Shown here piece after piece: positions 8,896-18,469 of a stretch of 64,000 nucleotides of DNA. The notes below the pieces were generated by a model. The model searched no databases and had not been told where the DNA came from. It saw nothing but the letters and a program-made list of their open reading frames with translations. Position numbers and translations under genes: made by a program. The number at the start of each line of letters is the position of its first letter. Within the stretch, counting starts at the first letter, position 1. The DNA is from Mycobacteroides franklinii. GTDB taxonomy: Bacteria; Actinomycetota; Actinomycetes; Mycobacteriales; Mycobacteriaceae. The stretch is from contig NZ_MAFQ01000009.1 in the NCBI RefSeq assembly GCF_002013895.1, forward strand, positions 239,279 to 303,278. Reading direction: 5' to 3'.

Positions 8896-10641
8896 GTGAT
8901 CAACCGGAGGCAGTTTGTGATCGGCGGTGCCGCGGCGGCCACTGCCACAACGGGATTGGCCGCCCTGGCAGGGTGCGGCGATGACACCGCACCCGGCTCC
9001 GGTGCGGACCTGATCTTCGTCGGCGGTCCGGTCGTGACGGTCGACGGCCACAGCACCACGGCCGAGGCGCTGGCCGTGTCGGCGGGCAGGATCGTCGCCG
9101 TCGGGTCGCGGCAGGACGTGATGCAGCGGCGCAGCGCGGGTACGCAGGTCATCGAGCTCGACGGCCGCGCGGTGTTGCCCGCGTTCGTGGAACCGCACAG
9201 TCATCCGCTGCAGGTTGCGTTGACACTCGGCCCGCCCGCGATCGACGTCCGCCCGTTTGTGGTGTCGAGCGGCAAGGAGGTGATGCAGAAGCTCGCCGAC
9301 GCAGTCAACGCCAGCACCGACGGCACTCAGGTGCTGCTGTACGGCATCGACGTCCTGCTGCAGCCCGACCTCCAATTGCCCACGCGCACAGAGCTTGACG
9401 CGCTGGCCCCGAACAATCCGGTGATCATCGTCGCCAACAGTGGGCACGCTGCCTACGCGAACACGGCCTCGTTCCGGCTCGCCGGTATCACCAATGACAC
9501 ACCCAATCCGACCGGTGCGGAGTACGTCCACGGTCCGGACGGTGAGCTCACCGGAGAGGTGCGCGAGGCCGCGGCCCTGCAAACGCTGGCCATGCCCTAC
9601 CTGCTGAAGGTCGCCCAACCCAATGCGTTCGAGAACATGCAGTGGGCCTTTGGTCAGCTGGCCGCCGCCGGTATCGCGACCTCCAGCGAGCACAGTTTCA
9701 CCGCGGCCCAACAGGGCGACCTGTACCGCAAGATGGCGGCGGATCCGGATGTCAAGCTCCGAATCCGCGCCTATGAGATCGGCACGCCAGACCTCGCCAA
9801 GGACCCGGCGCATCGGGCGGGCACCCCGGCAGGGGCGGATCAGCTGTTCGCCCAGATCGGCATGAAACTCTGGGCCGACGGATCACCTTGGCAGGGAAAC
9901 ATTTTCACCTCATTCCCCTATCTGGATACCGCGGCGACACGGCGAATGGGACTGGAGCCGCACCACCACGGGGGCATGAACTACACGCCGGAGCAGATCA
10001 CCGAGCTGGCGACGGCGTTCATCAAGCAGGGTTGGCAGCTGTCCTGCCACGTGCACGGCGATTCAGCGATCGACATCGTGCTGGACGCGTACGAGAAAGC
10101 GCGGTCTCCGGCCTCGGTGCGTTCTCGTCTGGAGCATGTCGGCGCGATGACCCCCGCCCAGTTCCAGCGTGCGGCGAAGCTGGGTGTCCATCCGAGCCTG
10201 TTCATCGAGCACGTGTACTTCTGGGGAGACCCGCTCATGGACGAGTTGTTCGGTGCGGACCACGGTGCCCACTGGATGTCCGCGAAGTCGGCTGTCGACG
10301 CCGGGCTGCGTGTCTCCTTCCACAACGACGGCAATGTCTCGCCACCCGATCCGCTGGGCAATATCGCCACCGCCGTCACGCGCAAGGCCAAGGGTTCTGG
10401 TCGAGTATTGGCCCCCGAGCAGCGGCTCACCGTTGCACAGGCCGTGCGCGCACACACCATCGACGCGGCCTGGCAACTGCATCTGGATACCGAAATCGGC
10501 AGCCTCGAGGTGGGTAAGTACGCCGACCTGGTGGTGCTCTCGGCCGATCCGCACGCGGTGAATCCGGATGCCCTGCGCGATATCACGGTGTGCGCGACCT
10601 ACCTCGCCGGGCGGCAGACCTACGCCACACCCGAGTCCTGA
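8896..10641 (+). CDS. Tat-exported lipoprotein amidohydrolase (YtcJ-like)
   Basis: The 581-residue protein belongs to the amidohydrolase superfamily (Amidohydro_3, YtcJ-like). The N-terminus MINRRQFVIGG is a twin-arginine signal, and LAALAGC at about residues 22-28 is a lipobox, so the enzyme should sit on the outer face of the membrane. FVEPHSHP provides the first metal-binding His pair, CHVHGDSA a later one, and FHNDGNV the terminal Asp region. The C-terminal beta-sandwich ends with EVGKYADLVVLSADP, typical of the family. It starts 14 bp after mscR and may be co-transcribed, though no functional link is evident. The substrate is unknown. Confidence 0.85.
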   Translation: MINRRQFVIGGAAAATATTGLAALAGCGDDTAPGSGADLIFVGGPVVTVDGHSTTAEALAVSAGRIVAVGSRQDVMQRRSAGTQVIELDGRAVLPAFVEPHSHPLQVALTLGPPAIDVRPFVVSSGKEVMQKLADAVNASTDGTQVLLYGIDVLLQPDLQLPTRTELDALAPNNPVIIVANSGHAAYANTASFRLAGITNDTPNPTGAEYVHGPDGELTGEVREAAALQTLAMPYLLKVAQPNAFENMQWAFGQLAAAGIATSSEHSFTAAQQGDLYRKMAADPDVKLRIRAYEIGTPDLAKDPAHRAGTPAGADQLFAQIGMKLWADGSPWQGNIFTSFPYLDTAATRRMGLEPHHHGGMNYTPEQITELATAFIKQGWQLSCHVHGDSAIDIVLDAYEKARSPASVRSRLEHVGAMTPAQFQRAAKLGVHPSLFIEHVYFWGDPLMDELFGADHGAHWMSAKSAVDAGLRVSFHNDGNVSPPDPLGNIATAVTRKAKGSGRVLAPEQRLTVAQAVRAHTIDAAWQLHLDTEIGSLEVGKYADLVVLSADPHAVNPDALRDITVCATYLAGRQTYATPES

Positions 10642-10654
10642 TACCCGGTGCGCC

Positions 10655-11719
10655 TCAGTGCTGGGGATCGAACATTCCCCGGGCGTTCTTGACCCTGTAC
10701 AACTCGTAATCTGCCTGCTGCACAAGCGACTCCAGGTCAATCTTGCGACCCGTCTGGGACTGCCACGCGGCGCCGACACTGACACTCCAGGTATCGATTC
10801 CCGAACGCGGAGTGCTCACCCGGCGAATGGTGCTGTCGATGTTCTCGGCACGGCCGGGAAACGCCACCACCAAGAACTCGTCGCCGCCGATCCGGGCAGC
10901 GATCTCACCGACCCGGGTACTCGCTCGCAGCATGGCGGCCACCTGCTTCAAGATCACATCGCCGGCGCCGTGGCCGTGGGTGTCGTTGAGTTCTTTGAGC
11001 CCGTCCACATCCATCATGACCACGACGATGTCGACGGCATCGAGGCGGCCACGGTGCAGCAGGTCCACCGCCGTCATCACCCCGCGCCGGTTCAGCAGCC
11101 CGGTGAGCGGGTCCCTGTCGGCAGCCAACGCCGCGGAGAGAATTGAGTCGCGCCCTCCCTCGAGCACCAGCTGGATGATGGCGGGCACCAGTACGATCGC
11201 CGAGATCACCGGGGCGCCGTAGAAGAACTGCTCGGGCAGCCTTGCCGCGTCGACCAGCACATTCACCGCCACCAGCACGCAGAGAAGCGACGTGGCGAAC
11301 GCACAATGGACCACGAATGCCCGTCTGCCGAGGAAAAAGGTGGGGAGCAGGCCCACGGGTCCCAGGTACACGACCGCGCTGATCCTGGCCGTGGGATCAG
11401 AAAGCAGCACGGCCCCGATGGCCAGCGCCACATCGGCCCACACCACGAACGCTGTCATGGCGCCCCGGCTCGGCCAGGAGAAGTTGATCCAGCACAGCCC
11501 CACAATCACCGCAGATGCGCCAACAACGCCATGGACGACCCGCGGCAACGTGCCGTGCGGGCCGAGGGGATAGAACTGCGTGATCACCTCCAAGACCACG
11601 ATAAGGAAGCACAGCAGCCCGATGGCGTTCTTCAACCGGTCGAGCTGGCCGGTATCGCGCAGAGCATTAGTCACGAGCTCGTACTGGAAGCCCGTCTCTG
11701 CATGCGGCGGAGGTTGCAC
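10655..11719 (-). CDS. Membrane-bound diguanylate cyclase (GGDEF)
   Basis: This protein should make cyclic di-GMP from two GTP. Residues 30-185 hold about six hydrophobic segments forming a membrane sensor region. A GGDEF domain follows from about residue 200 (DPLTGLLNRRG), with the signature GGDEF at 278-282 intact. The usual inhibitory RxxD site five residues before the signature reads Arg269-Val-Gly-Glu272, so product inhibition may be weak. There is no EAL domain. It converges on the amidohydrolase gene with a 13-bp gap and is divergent from the flavin monooxygenase gene. The membrane region does not match a sensor family I can name. Confidence 0.88.
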   Translation of the reverse strand: MQPPPHAETGFQYELVTNALRDTGQLDRLKNAIGLLCFLIVVLEVITQFYPLGPHGTLPRVVHGVVGASAVIVGLCWINFSWPSRGAMTAFVVWADVALAIGAVLLSDPTARISAVVYLGPVGLLPTFFLGRRAFVVHCAFATSLLCVLVAVNVLVDAARLPEQFFYGAPVISAIVLVPAIIQLVLEGGRDSILSAALAADRDPLTGLLNRRGVMTAVDLLHRGRLDAVDIVVVMMDVDGLKELNDTHGHGAGDVILKQVAAMLRASTRVGEIAARIGGDEFLVVAFPGRAENIDSTIRRVSTPRSGIDTWSVSVGAAWQSQTGRKIDLESLVQQADYELYRVKNARGMFDPQH

Positions 11720-11795
11720 ACCGGAATTATGGACCTTGTAATCACCGTGAGCGGGTGCCTTTCGCGCACAAGTTCACACGCCGATAGTGGCGAGC

Positions 11796-13169
11796 ATGCC
11801 GACGAAACATGGACGTAAGGCCGCCATCATCGGTGCGGGCCAAACTGGGGTCACCGCGGCAGTGGGGCTGCTGGAGAATGGTTTTGACGTCACCCTCTAT
11901 AGCGACCGCAACCAGCGCAGTCTGCGCGAGGACGTGCCCGCGACCGGCACCGCACTGATTTTCGGGGAATCGCAGCGCGCCGAGGCCAGCCTGGGGCTCA
12001 CCAGCTACCTGGAACCAGGCCCCACCTCGACCGGGCTGAGTGTGCGGCTGGTCGACGGCAGCGAACCTGCTCGTCCCGAGGTCATCGCCTTTGACGCGGG
12101 TTTCGACGGCGGTACCCGCGGCGTCGCCGTCGACACCCGACTCAAGGCCGACGACCGGCTCACCCGGTTTCAGGAGCGGGGTGGCCGCTTCCGCGTGGAG
12201 CAGGTGGACCCGGAACGGCTGGACGCCATCGCGGGCGAGCACGACCTGACGCTGGTGGCGACCGGCCGCAGTGGTCTGTCCTCGCTGTTTCCGGTGGATG
12301 CCACGCGCACGGTGTATGACCGCCCACAGCGGCGGCTGCTCATGCTGACGGTCGCAGGTTTGGGTCACGGACCGGAGGTCTTTGCGCACCGAGGGCCCGC
12401 GGGTGGGCGGCACAGCGCCTTCTCGTTCATCACCGATCAGGGCGAGGCCTGGTGGGGGCCCTATTTGCACAAGGACGCCGGACCCTCGTGGTCGTTCTTG
12501 ACGTGGGCCAAACCCGGCAGTGAGTGGGAACGGCGGTACGCCGACGTCGACAGCGCGGCCTCCGCACTCCAGGCAGTCATCGATGTACACCGCGACTATC
12601 TCGACTGGGACCTTCCGGAAGTGTTGTCGCTCAAGGTGATCGAAGAGGATCCGCATTCCTGGATCACCGGCGCGGTGACACAGCTGGTGCGGCGCGGAGT
12701 GGGCCACACGGCCGGCGGGCACGTCGTCGCGGCGCTCGGCGACACGGCGGTGGCGTACGACCCTATCGCCGGGCAGGGCGCGCAGGGCGGCCTCGTTCAG
12801 GCAGCCGCCCTGGTCCACAAGGCTGCCGCACACGACGGTCCGTTCGATAGCGCCTGGCTCACCGACGCATTCGACGAGTTTTACGACCGTCGGGCACGCG
12901 CCGCGCAGTTGGTGACGAGGCTCTACCTGGGCGACGACGAGCTGCACGACTATGGCGATCTGTTCTTCGCCGCGGCACACGTCCACGAGGGTTTCGCGTC
13001 GAAACTGTTCAGCCTGCTCGACAATCCGAAGCCCTTCGAGAAGGTCACGTCGGTCGAGACGGCCAAGGCTCTCATCACCGAGTGGGCGGGCGAGCCGGCT
13101 GACGACATCCTGGGGCGGTTCTCCCCCGCCGGCCGGTTCGCGCGATCTGATCTGGTGCGTGCCGCCTAG
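11796..13169 (+). CDS. Styrene/indole monooxygenase-type FAD oxygenase
   Basis: The 457-residue flavoprotein resembles the StyA group E monooxygenases, which epoxidise styrene or oxidise indole using FADH2 from a partner reductase. The dinucleotide motif GAGQTG lies near residue 13, followed by a long substrate domain and a second FAD contact region ([20 protein letters not shown]). No StyB-like flavin reductase is nearby, so the partner must be elsewhere. I chose ATG 11796 ([15 protein letters not shown]); a GTG 9 bp upstream is also in frame. The stop overlaps the convergent thiolase gene by 4 bp. The natural substrate is unknown. Confidence 0.75.
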   Translation: MPTKHGRKAAIIGAGQTGVTAAVGLLENGFDVTLYSDRNQRSLREDVPATGTALIFGESQRAEASLGLTSYLEPGPTSTGLSVRLVDGSEPARPEVIAFDAGFDGGTRGVAVDTRLKADDRLTRFQERGGRFRVEQVDPERLDAIAGEHDLTLVATGRSGLSSLFPVDATRTVYDRPQRRLLMLTVAGLGHGPEVFAHRGPAGGRHSAFSFITDQGEAWWGPYLHKDAGPSWSFLTWAKPGSEWERRYADVDSAASALQAVIDVHRDYLDWDLPEVLSLKVIEEDPHSWITGAVTQLVRRGVGHTAGGHVVAALGDTAVAYDPIAGQGAQGGLVQAAALVHKAAAHDGPFDSAWLTDAFDEFYDRRARAAQLVTRLYLGDDELHDYGDLFFAAAHVHEGFASKLFSLLDNPKPFEKVTSVETAKALITEWAGEPADDILGRFSPAGRFARSDLVRAA

Positions 13170-14335
13170 CGCTGCGCGGGCCGGTAGGCGGTGACGACCA
13201 CCGAACCGCCGAGCCCGATATTGTGTTGTAGCGCAACGCCGTCCTTGGTCGCCGCGCCTGCCACCTGACGCTTGTCGGCCAATCCGCGTATCTGCCAGTT
13301 CAGTTCGGCGCATTGCGCCAGTCCGGTGGCACCCAGCGGATGGCCTTTGGAGATCAGCCCGCCCGACGGATTGACCACCCACTTGCCACCGAAGGTGGTG
13401 TCCTCGTTGTCGATCAGCTTTCCTGCCTCGCCCTGCTCACACAGGCCCAGCGCCTCGTACACCAGAATTTCGTTGGCGGAGAAGCAGTCATGCAACTCGA
13501 TGACATCGATGTCTTCGGGACCGATCTGTGCCTGCTCGTAGACGGCGTGCACCGCAGCCTTGTTCATGTGTGTGCCGACGATTCCCGCCGCGGTTCCGTC
13601 GAAGGTGTCGGCCCGATCGGTGACCGTGGACTGTCCGACGATCTCCACCGCTTGGTCGGCGAGTCCATGTTTGTCGACGAACTCCTCGCTGGCCACGATG
13701 GCCGCGGCCGACCCGTCCGAGGTCGGTGAGCATTGCAGCTTGGTCAGCGGCGCCACGATGCTCCGCGAGGAGAGAATGTCTTCCAGCGAGTACTCATCCT
13801 GGAACTGGCTGTACGGGTTGTTGACCGAATGCTTGTGGTTCTTGTAGCCGATCCAGGCCAGCTGTTCGGCGGTCAGGCCATATTCGCGCATGTACTCCTC
13901 GGCGGCAGCGGCGAACATCCATGCGGTCATGGGCATTTGCGGCGGCGTCAGTTCGCCCAGGCGGTTGAGCTGCGGTAGCAGCGGCGACTCGCGATCGGTG
14001 AACTTCATGCTCAGCGAGCCGCGCTCCATCTTCTCAAAACCCGCGGCCATCACGACGTCCGATTGGCCGCTGCGAATGGCGTTGGCCGCCATGAACAGCG
14101 CGGTCGATCCTGTGGAGCAGTTGCTGTTGACGTTGTAGATCGGGATTCCGGTGTGGCCCAGCTCGTAGAGCGCGCGATGCCCGGAACACGAGTCACCGTA
14201 GACGTTTCCGACGAAAGCCTGCTCAACCTGTTCGTAGCGCACGGAGGCATCGTCGAGTGCCTTGGTACCGCTCTCCTTGACCATCGCCGGGTAATCCCAA
14301 CCCTCCCGGCTCCCGGGCTTCTCGAACTTTGTCAT
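13166..14335 (-). CDS. Lipid-transfer protein/thiolase (SCP-x type)
   Basis: This non-decarboxylating thiolase resembles the mycobacterial lipid-transfer/SCP2 thiolases of beta-oxidation and sterol side-chain degradation. [10 protein letters not shown] carries the nucleophilic Cys, [10 protein letters not shown] the catalytic His region and [14 protein letters not shown] the C-terminal motif. Read from the ATG at 14335 the protein (389 residues) lacks its first beta strand. The natural N-terminus, [11 protein letters not shown], is encoded directly upstream in frame but follows an ATG-TAG pair at 14374-14369. Either an amber mutation hit codon 2 or translation restarts at 14335. It is followed upstream by an acyl-CoA dehydrogenase, probably one operon under the divergent TetR. 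Confidence 0.82.
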   Translation of the reverse strand: MTKFEKPGSREGWDYPAMVKESGTKALDDASVRYEQVEQAFVGNVYGDSCSGHRALYELGHTGIPIYNVNSNCSTGSTALFMAANAIRSGQSDVVMAAGFEKMERGSLSMKFTDRESPLLPQLNRLGELTPPQMPMTAWMFAAAAEEYMREYGLTAEQLAWIGYKNHKHSVNNPYSQFQDEYSLEDILSSRSIVAPLTKLQCSPTSDGSAAAIVASEEFVDKHGLADQAVEIVGQSTVTDRADTFDGTAAGIVGTHMNKAAVHAVYEQAQIGPEDIDVIELHDCFSANEILVYEALGLCEQGEAGKLIDNEDTTFGGKWVVNPSGGLISKGHPLGATGLAQCAELNWQIRGLADKRQVAGAATKDGVALQHNIGLGGSVVVTAYRPAQR

Positions 14336-14368
14336 GCCGACACCGATGACGAACGCCTTGTACTTGTG

Positions 14369-14385
14369 CTACATGCGGGCTCCTT
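14369..14385 (-). promoter_or_regulatory. Ribosome site, ATG and immediate TAG before the thiolase
   Basis: On the minus strand an AAGGAG site (14385-14380) is followed after 5 bases by ATG (14374-14372) and at once by TAG (14371-14369). The frame is that of the thiolase, and the codons after TAG encode the family's conserved first strand. This looks like the original gene start with a stop at codon 2. Translation would have to resume at the ATG 13 codons downstream. Confidence 0.75.
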
Positions 14386-14396
14386 ATCGTGGCTCG

Positions 14397-15563
14397 TCAC
14401 AGCGACCGAGAGATGAGTTCTTTCATGATTTCGCTTGTGCCGCCATAGATCTTGTTGACGCGTGCGGCGGCGTACGCCCGGGCGATCGGGTACTCCATCA
14501 TGTAGCCGTATCCACCGAAGAACTGAACGCACCGGTCGACTACCGCGACCCCCTTGTCGGTGGCGACCAGCTTGGCAATGGACGCGGTCGCGGGATCGTT
14601 GACACCGTCGATGTAGTTCTGGATGCACCAGTCAACGGTTGTCTTGATGGACAGCACCTCGGCCTTCAGCTCGGCCAGCTGGAACCTGGTGTTCTGAAAC
14701 TTGATGAGCGGCTGGCCGAATGCCTCACGCTCTTTGGTGTATTTGATCGACTCCAGCACGGCGGCCTCGGCCATGCCGGCGTTCCCCGAGGCGATGATGA
14801 GGCGTTCGCGCGCTAGCTGGGTCATCAGCTGGATGAACCCCTGTCCATCTTCCTCGCCGAGCCGGTTGGCCACCGGTACCCGCATATCGCTGAAGAACAG
14901 CTCGCGGGTGTCCTGCCCGTGCTGCCCCACCTTCTCGAGCACGCGGCCACGCTCGAATCCGGGCAGGTCCTTGGTTTCCGCGACGATCAGCGAGATGCCC
15001 TTGGCGCCCTGGGAGGGATCGGTCTTGGCCACGATCACCAGCAAGTCGCAGTGTGTGCCGTTGGAGATGAACGTCTTCGAGCCGTTGATCACGTAGTGGT
15101 CGCCATCCCGGACCGCGCTGGTGCGCACCCCTTGCAGATCGGATCCCGTCCCGGGCTCCGTCATGGCGATGGCCAGAACCAAGTCGCCGCTGATGATGCC
15201 CGGCATCCAGCGGTCCTTCTGTTCGGTGTTGCCATAGGTATTGATGTAGTGCGCGACGATCGGCGAGTGCACGCCCCAGCCCGTCGCGGTGTCCTGGGCA
15301 AGCGCGAGTTCCTCGGCCACCACCGCGGAGAATCCGAAATCGCCTCCAGCGCCGCCATATTCCTCAGGAAGGTCCAGTCCGAGCAGACCGGCATCGCCCA
15401 GCTTGTTCCAGAATTCGCGGTCCACCTGGTGCTGCGCGCTCCAGCGTTCCTGGTTGGGCGTGGACTCCTTGCGCAGAAACTCGGCGGCGTGCTTACGCAG
15501 CTCGCGGTGCGCATCGGTCTCCCAGGACGCGCGATAGGACGGGAATAGTGCGGACATCTTCAT
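14397..15563 (-). CDS. Acyl-CoA dehydrogenase
   Basis: This FAD-dependent enzyme (388 residues) introduces the alpha-beta double bond in an acyl-CoA. Signatures include AIAMTEPGTGSDLQG (flavin/substrate region), YVINGSKTFISNG and the C-terminal QFFGGYGYMMEYPIARAY with KIYGGTSEIMK. An AGGAGG ribosome site precedes two in-frame ATGs at 15563 and 15557; either could be used. It lies 62 bp from the thiolase on the same strand, so dehydrogenase and thiolase probably act in one beta-oxidation-like route. The divergent TetR gene and a palindrome between them suggest acyl-CoA-responsive control. Chain-length preference cannot be read from sequence alone. Confidence 0.9.
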   Translation of the reverse strand: MKMSALFPSYRASWETDAHRELRKHAAEFLRKESTPNQERWSAQHQVDREFWNKLGDAGLLGLDLPEEYGGAGGDFGFSAVVAEELALAQDTATGWGVHSPIVAHYINTYGNTEQKDRWMPGIISGDLVLAIAMTEPGTGSDLQGVRTSAVRDGDHYVINGSKTFISNGTHCDLLVIVAKTDPSQGAKGISLIVAETKDLPGFERGRVLEKVGQHGQDTRELFFSDMRVPVANRLGEEDGQGFIQLMTQLARERLIIASGNAGMAEAAVLESIKYTKEREAFGQPLIKFQNTRFQLAELKAEVLSIKTTVDWCIQNYIDGVNDPATASIAKLVATDKGVAVVDRCVQFFGGYGYMMEYPIARAYAAARVNKIYGGTSEIMKELISRSL

Positions 15564-15580
15564 TGACCTCCTCGTCAAGA

Positions 15581-15596
15581 CGATACAAGTGTATCG
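15581..15596. promoter_or_regulatory. Palindromic operator between acyl-CoA dehydrogenase and TetR genes
   Basis: The 16-bp element CGATACAAGTGTATCG is a perfect inverted repeat with 7-bp arms (CGATACA/TGTATCG) around a 2-bp centre. It lies 18 bp upstream of the acyl-CoA dehydrogenase start and about 33 bp upstream of the TetR start, where a TetR dimer could control both directions. Binding by the adjacent TetR is an inference. Confidence 0.7.
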
Positions 15597-15628
15597 TTTC
15601 AGATTCGTTTGTAAAGGGGTGCGGTACG

Positions 15629-16222
15629 ATGCGGCGTATGGCAAACCCACGCGCGACCGACGAGGACTTGACCGCGAAGGCGCGCATTCGCAACACCGCA
15701 CTGGATTTGTACGCCCAGTACGGTGAGGAACGAATTTCGTTGCGCGCGGTCGCATCCGAGGCCGGGGTGACACTCGGCCTGGTGCAACACCATTTCAAGA
15801 CCAAGGCCGGTCTGCGCGAGGCCGTCGATCAGCTGGTCGTCGACTACCACATCGAGGCACTGCGATCGGTCGACGCGGAGAAGGACCCGCGCAAGCTCGC
15901 CGCGGCCCGCGACGCCGCCGTCATCGCGATGCTCAAGGCCAATCCCCCGATCGTGAACTACGTACGCCGGGCCGTGCTCGAACCTTCCGAAGAACAGCTC
16001 AGCATGCTGACCGCGCTGATTCAGCTGACCCGCGACGAGGTGGCCACCCTCCGCAAAGAGGGCATGGCCCCCACCGATCGTCCCGAATCCACTCAGGTTG
16101 TGTCCGTGATGGTTCGGCAGATGGGCGCCCTGCTGTTACAACCACTGATCGACGCGGTGTGGGACCGGCTGGAGCACGGGGACACCCCGAAACCCACGCT
16201 ATCCATCAAAGTGCTCGACTAA
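15629..16222 (+). CDS. TetR-family regulator of the acyl-CoA dehydrogenase/thiolase operon
   Basis: This 197-residue repressor-like protein has an N-terminal TetR helix-turn-helix: ISLRAVASEAGVTLGLVQHHF, at about residues 35-55 of the longest plausible reading. The ligand domain follows with no family name I can assign. The ATG at 15629 (MRRMANPRATDED) follows AAGGGG; ATG 15638 is also possible. It is divergent from the acyl-CoA dehydrogenase gene across a palindromic operator and probably represses both itself and that operon until an acyl-CoA ligand binds. A second TetR gene starts 29 bp downstream. Confidence 0.87.
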   Translation: MRRMANPRATDEDLTAKARIRNTALDLYAQYGEERISLRAVASEAGVTLGLVQHHFKTKAGLREAVDQLVVDYHIEALRSVDAEKDPRKLAAARDAAVIAMLKANPPIVNYVRRAVLEPSEEQLSMLTALIQLTRDEVATLRKEGMAPTDRPESTQVVSVMVRQMGALLLQPLIDAVWDRLEHGDTPKPTLSIKVLD

Positions 16223-16251
16223 CTGCCACCGCCAGCGGTTACGGTACTGAC

Positions 16252-16860
16252 GTGACATCACGCAGCCCCGGCTATCGGCCCACCGACGACGAGCTACTCG
16301 ACTTGGTGTTACCCGTTGTGGCCGAACAGGGTTGCGGGGCAGTCACTATGGACCAGATCGTGGCGTCTGGCCAGGTGACCAAACAAACGCTCTACGCACA
16401 CTTCGGCTCCAAGGACGGATTGCTCATCCGACTCGTCGGACGCGAGGCAACCCTGATGCGCGCGATCTTCGACGACGTGTCGATGCCGGAGAACGTCGAC
16501 CTGAATGACCCGGCCGCATCGCTGAGCGATGCCCTGAAGCCATTCTTCATCCACGCCGCCACCCGCCCACTGGGCATGCGGCTACTGGCCGACTCCACCG
16601 CGCCACAGGTCCCCGGGTTCGATCAGCAGGTGCTCACCGACGCGGTGTCCCGAATCATGAGCATCCTCGACCTCTGGGAACCGGTGCATGACGAGGCCGA
16701 GACGCACCGGCGGCTGCTGCTGGCGACCATGAGCGCGCAAGCCATCAGGTCGGGAGTCTTGACCGCCATCGCTCACCACATCGACCCCGAGGTCTCGGTA
16801 CGCACCTGCGCGGCATACATCGTCGCCGGCGTCAGCGCCGCCTATCCGGAATCCACCTAG
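16252..16860 (+). CDS. TetR-family regulator
   Basis: This 202-residue regulator starts at a GTG (VTSRSPGYRPTDDELLDLVL). The DNA-binding helix-turn-helix is VTMDQIVASGQVTKQTLYAHFGSK, at about residues 30-53. The remainder has a C-terminal ligand domain like the TetR_C_7/AefR-like group (DRLLLATMSAQAIRSG-type region before the end). It follows the first TetR by 29 bp on the same strand and precedes a carotenoid oxygenase gene by 94 bp, which it may regulate. The target is unknown. Confidence 0.82.
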   Translation: MTSRSPGYRPTDDELLDLVLPVVAEQGCGAVTMDQIVASGQVTKQTLYAHFGSKDGLLIRLVGREATLMRAIFDDVSMPENVDLNDPAASLSDALKPFFIHAATRPLGMRLLADSTAPQVPGFDQQVLTDAVSRIMSILDLWEPVHDEAETHRRLLLATMSAQAIRSGVLTAIAHHIDPEVSVRTCAAYIVAGVSAAYPEST

Positions 16861-16954
16861 CCCACACCCCTCTCGCGGCGCGCCACCGAATTTGGCTCTT
16901 GCCATACCCATTCATGCGGTCTACCGTCGAGCTTGACTCTACGTTCTAGCTCTG

Positions 16955-18469
16955 ATGATGCAGCCGAAGGATGTCGACATGGAAATAGATCTACTTTCGG
17001 ACGAGCACGTGCTCCCGGTCGATCGAGAGACGATGGCGACCGCCCTGCACGTCACCGGTGAGATACCGAAGTTCCTGAACGGACGTTACGTCCGCACCGG
17101 CCCCAATCCGCTTCCCGGGCAATATGACCCCAACAACTACTCGGTATTCGGCGCAACCGGCGACGGCATGGTGCACGGCGTGCGGCTGCGCGATGGCCGC
17201 GCCGAGTGGTATCGGAGCCGGTGGGTACGCACGCCGAAGGTCTCCAGACTGCTCGGCGAGAAACCGAAACCGGCCAACTATCGCGCCGGTGTGACGACCG
17301 TGTCTCCGCAGACGAATGTGTATGGCTTTGCCGGCAAGACGATCGTCAGCGCCGAGGGCGGTCTGGCGCCGTACGAGCTGAACGATGACCTGGAGACCGT
17401 CGGAACCTGCGATTTCGGCCGCACGCTGGAAGGCGGATACACCGGGCATCCCAAGCTGGATCCGGTCACCGGCGAGTTGCACGCGGTCACTTACCAACTC
17501 GTCGGACCGGCGGTGGCGCGTTATGTGGTGATCGGCCCGGACGGCGCGGTGCGCAAGAGTGTGCCCCTGGACGTGCCGGGCAGGCCATTGCTGCACGACA
17601 TCGCCCTCAGCGAGAACTACGTGATGATCTTCGACTGCCCGCTGGTGATCGACCTCAACCTCCTGACGCGCAAGGTCGCGCCCGCGGCGACACCGCCGTT
17701 CATCACCCGGATGGCGGCAGGGCTCCTCGGCCGATTCGAGCCACCCGCGTTGCTCGGTCCGCTGGTGGCCCGCGCACCCCTACCCAAGACTGCCGAGGTC
17801 CCCCTGCGCTGGAAAGCCTCCCATCCCAGCCGCATTGGCGTGATTCCCCGCCAGGGGCCCGCGACGGTCCGCTGGTTCGAGATCGAGCCCTGCTACGTGT
17901 TCCACACGCTTAACGCACACGAAGAGGACGGCAGCATCGTCATCGACGCCTGCCGGATCACCGGGCCTGACGACGATTCCGAGTACAACATCGCCGACGT
18001 GCTGGGGACGGGGCGCCCACGGCTGCACCGGTGGGAGGTCGACCTGGAGACCGGCGTGGTCAAGGAATCATGGACGGACGAACGGCTCCAGGAGTTCCCC
18101 ATGGTCGACCCGCGCCGGGTCAGCCTGCCGCACCGATACGGCTTCACCACGAGCGTCGGCGACACCGACATCGACACCCTGCAAAGCCTCGATGACGCAC
18201 GTGCCTCACTGATCCGCTACGACCTCACCGGCGGCGGCAGCACCGAACACAAGCTGGAGGCCGGACACATACCGGGCGAGTTCTCGCCCGTGCCGCGTTC
18301 CGAGGACGCCGAGGAAGGCGACGGGGTGCTCATCGGATATGAATACGATCGCAGTACCCGGCTGAGCAATATGTTGATCGTCGACGCGCAGTCGATGGAA
18401 AAGGTTGCGACCGTTCATCTTCCGGCGCGGATACCCTTCCAGTTCCACGGCAACTGGATCCCGGCCTAG
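16955..18469 (+). CDS. Carotenoid cleavage oxygenase (RPE65 family)
   Basis: This 504-residue non-haem iron dioxygenase should cleave carotenoids or related polyenes/stilbenes with O2. Four candidate iron-binding histidines are present: His165 (YTGHPKLDP), His214 (PLLHDIALSE), His317 (CYVFHTLNAHE) and His498 (FQFHGNWIP). The N-terminal RYVRTGPNPLPG segment is characteristic of the family. A double ATG starts the gene. M. tuberculosis has related enzymes (Rv0654, Rv0913c). No carotenoid synthesis genes are nearby, so the substrate may be imported or made elsewhere. It converges with the MarR gene, overlapping by 4 bp. Confidence 0.9.
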   Translation: MMQPKDVDMEIDLLSDEHVLPVDRETMATALHVTGEIPKFLNGRYVRTGPNPLPGQYDPNNYSVFGATGDGMVHGVRLRDGRAEWYRSRWVRTPKVSRLLGEKPKPANYRAGVTTVSPQTNVYGFAGKTIVSAEGGLAPYELNDDLETVGTCDFGRTLEGGYTGHPKLDPVTGELHAVTYQLVGPAVARYVVIGPDGAVRKSVPLDVPGRPLLHDIALSENYVMIFDCPLVIDLNLLTRKVAPAATPPFITRMAAGLLGRFEPPALLGPLVARAPLPKTAEVPLRWKASHPSRIGVIPRQGPATVRWFEIEPCYVFHTLNAHEEDGSIVIDACRITGPDDDSEYNIADVLGTGRPRLHRWEVDLETGVVKESWTDERLQEFPMVDPRRVSLPHRYGFTTSVGDTDIDTLQSLDDARASLIRYDLTGGGSTEHKLEAGHIPGEFSPVPRSEDAEEGDGVLIGYEYDRSTRLSNMLIVDAQSMEKVATVHLPARIPFQFHGNWIPA

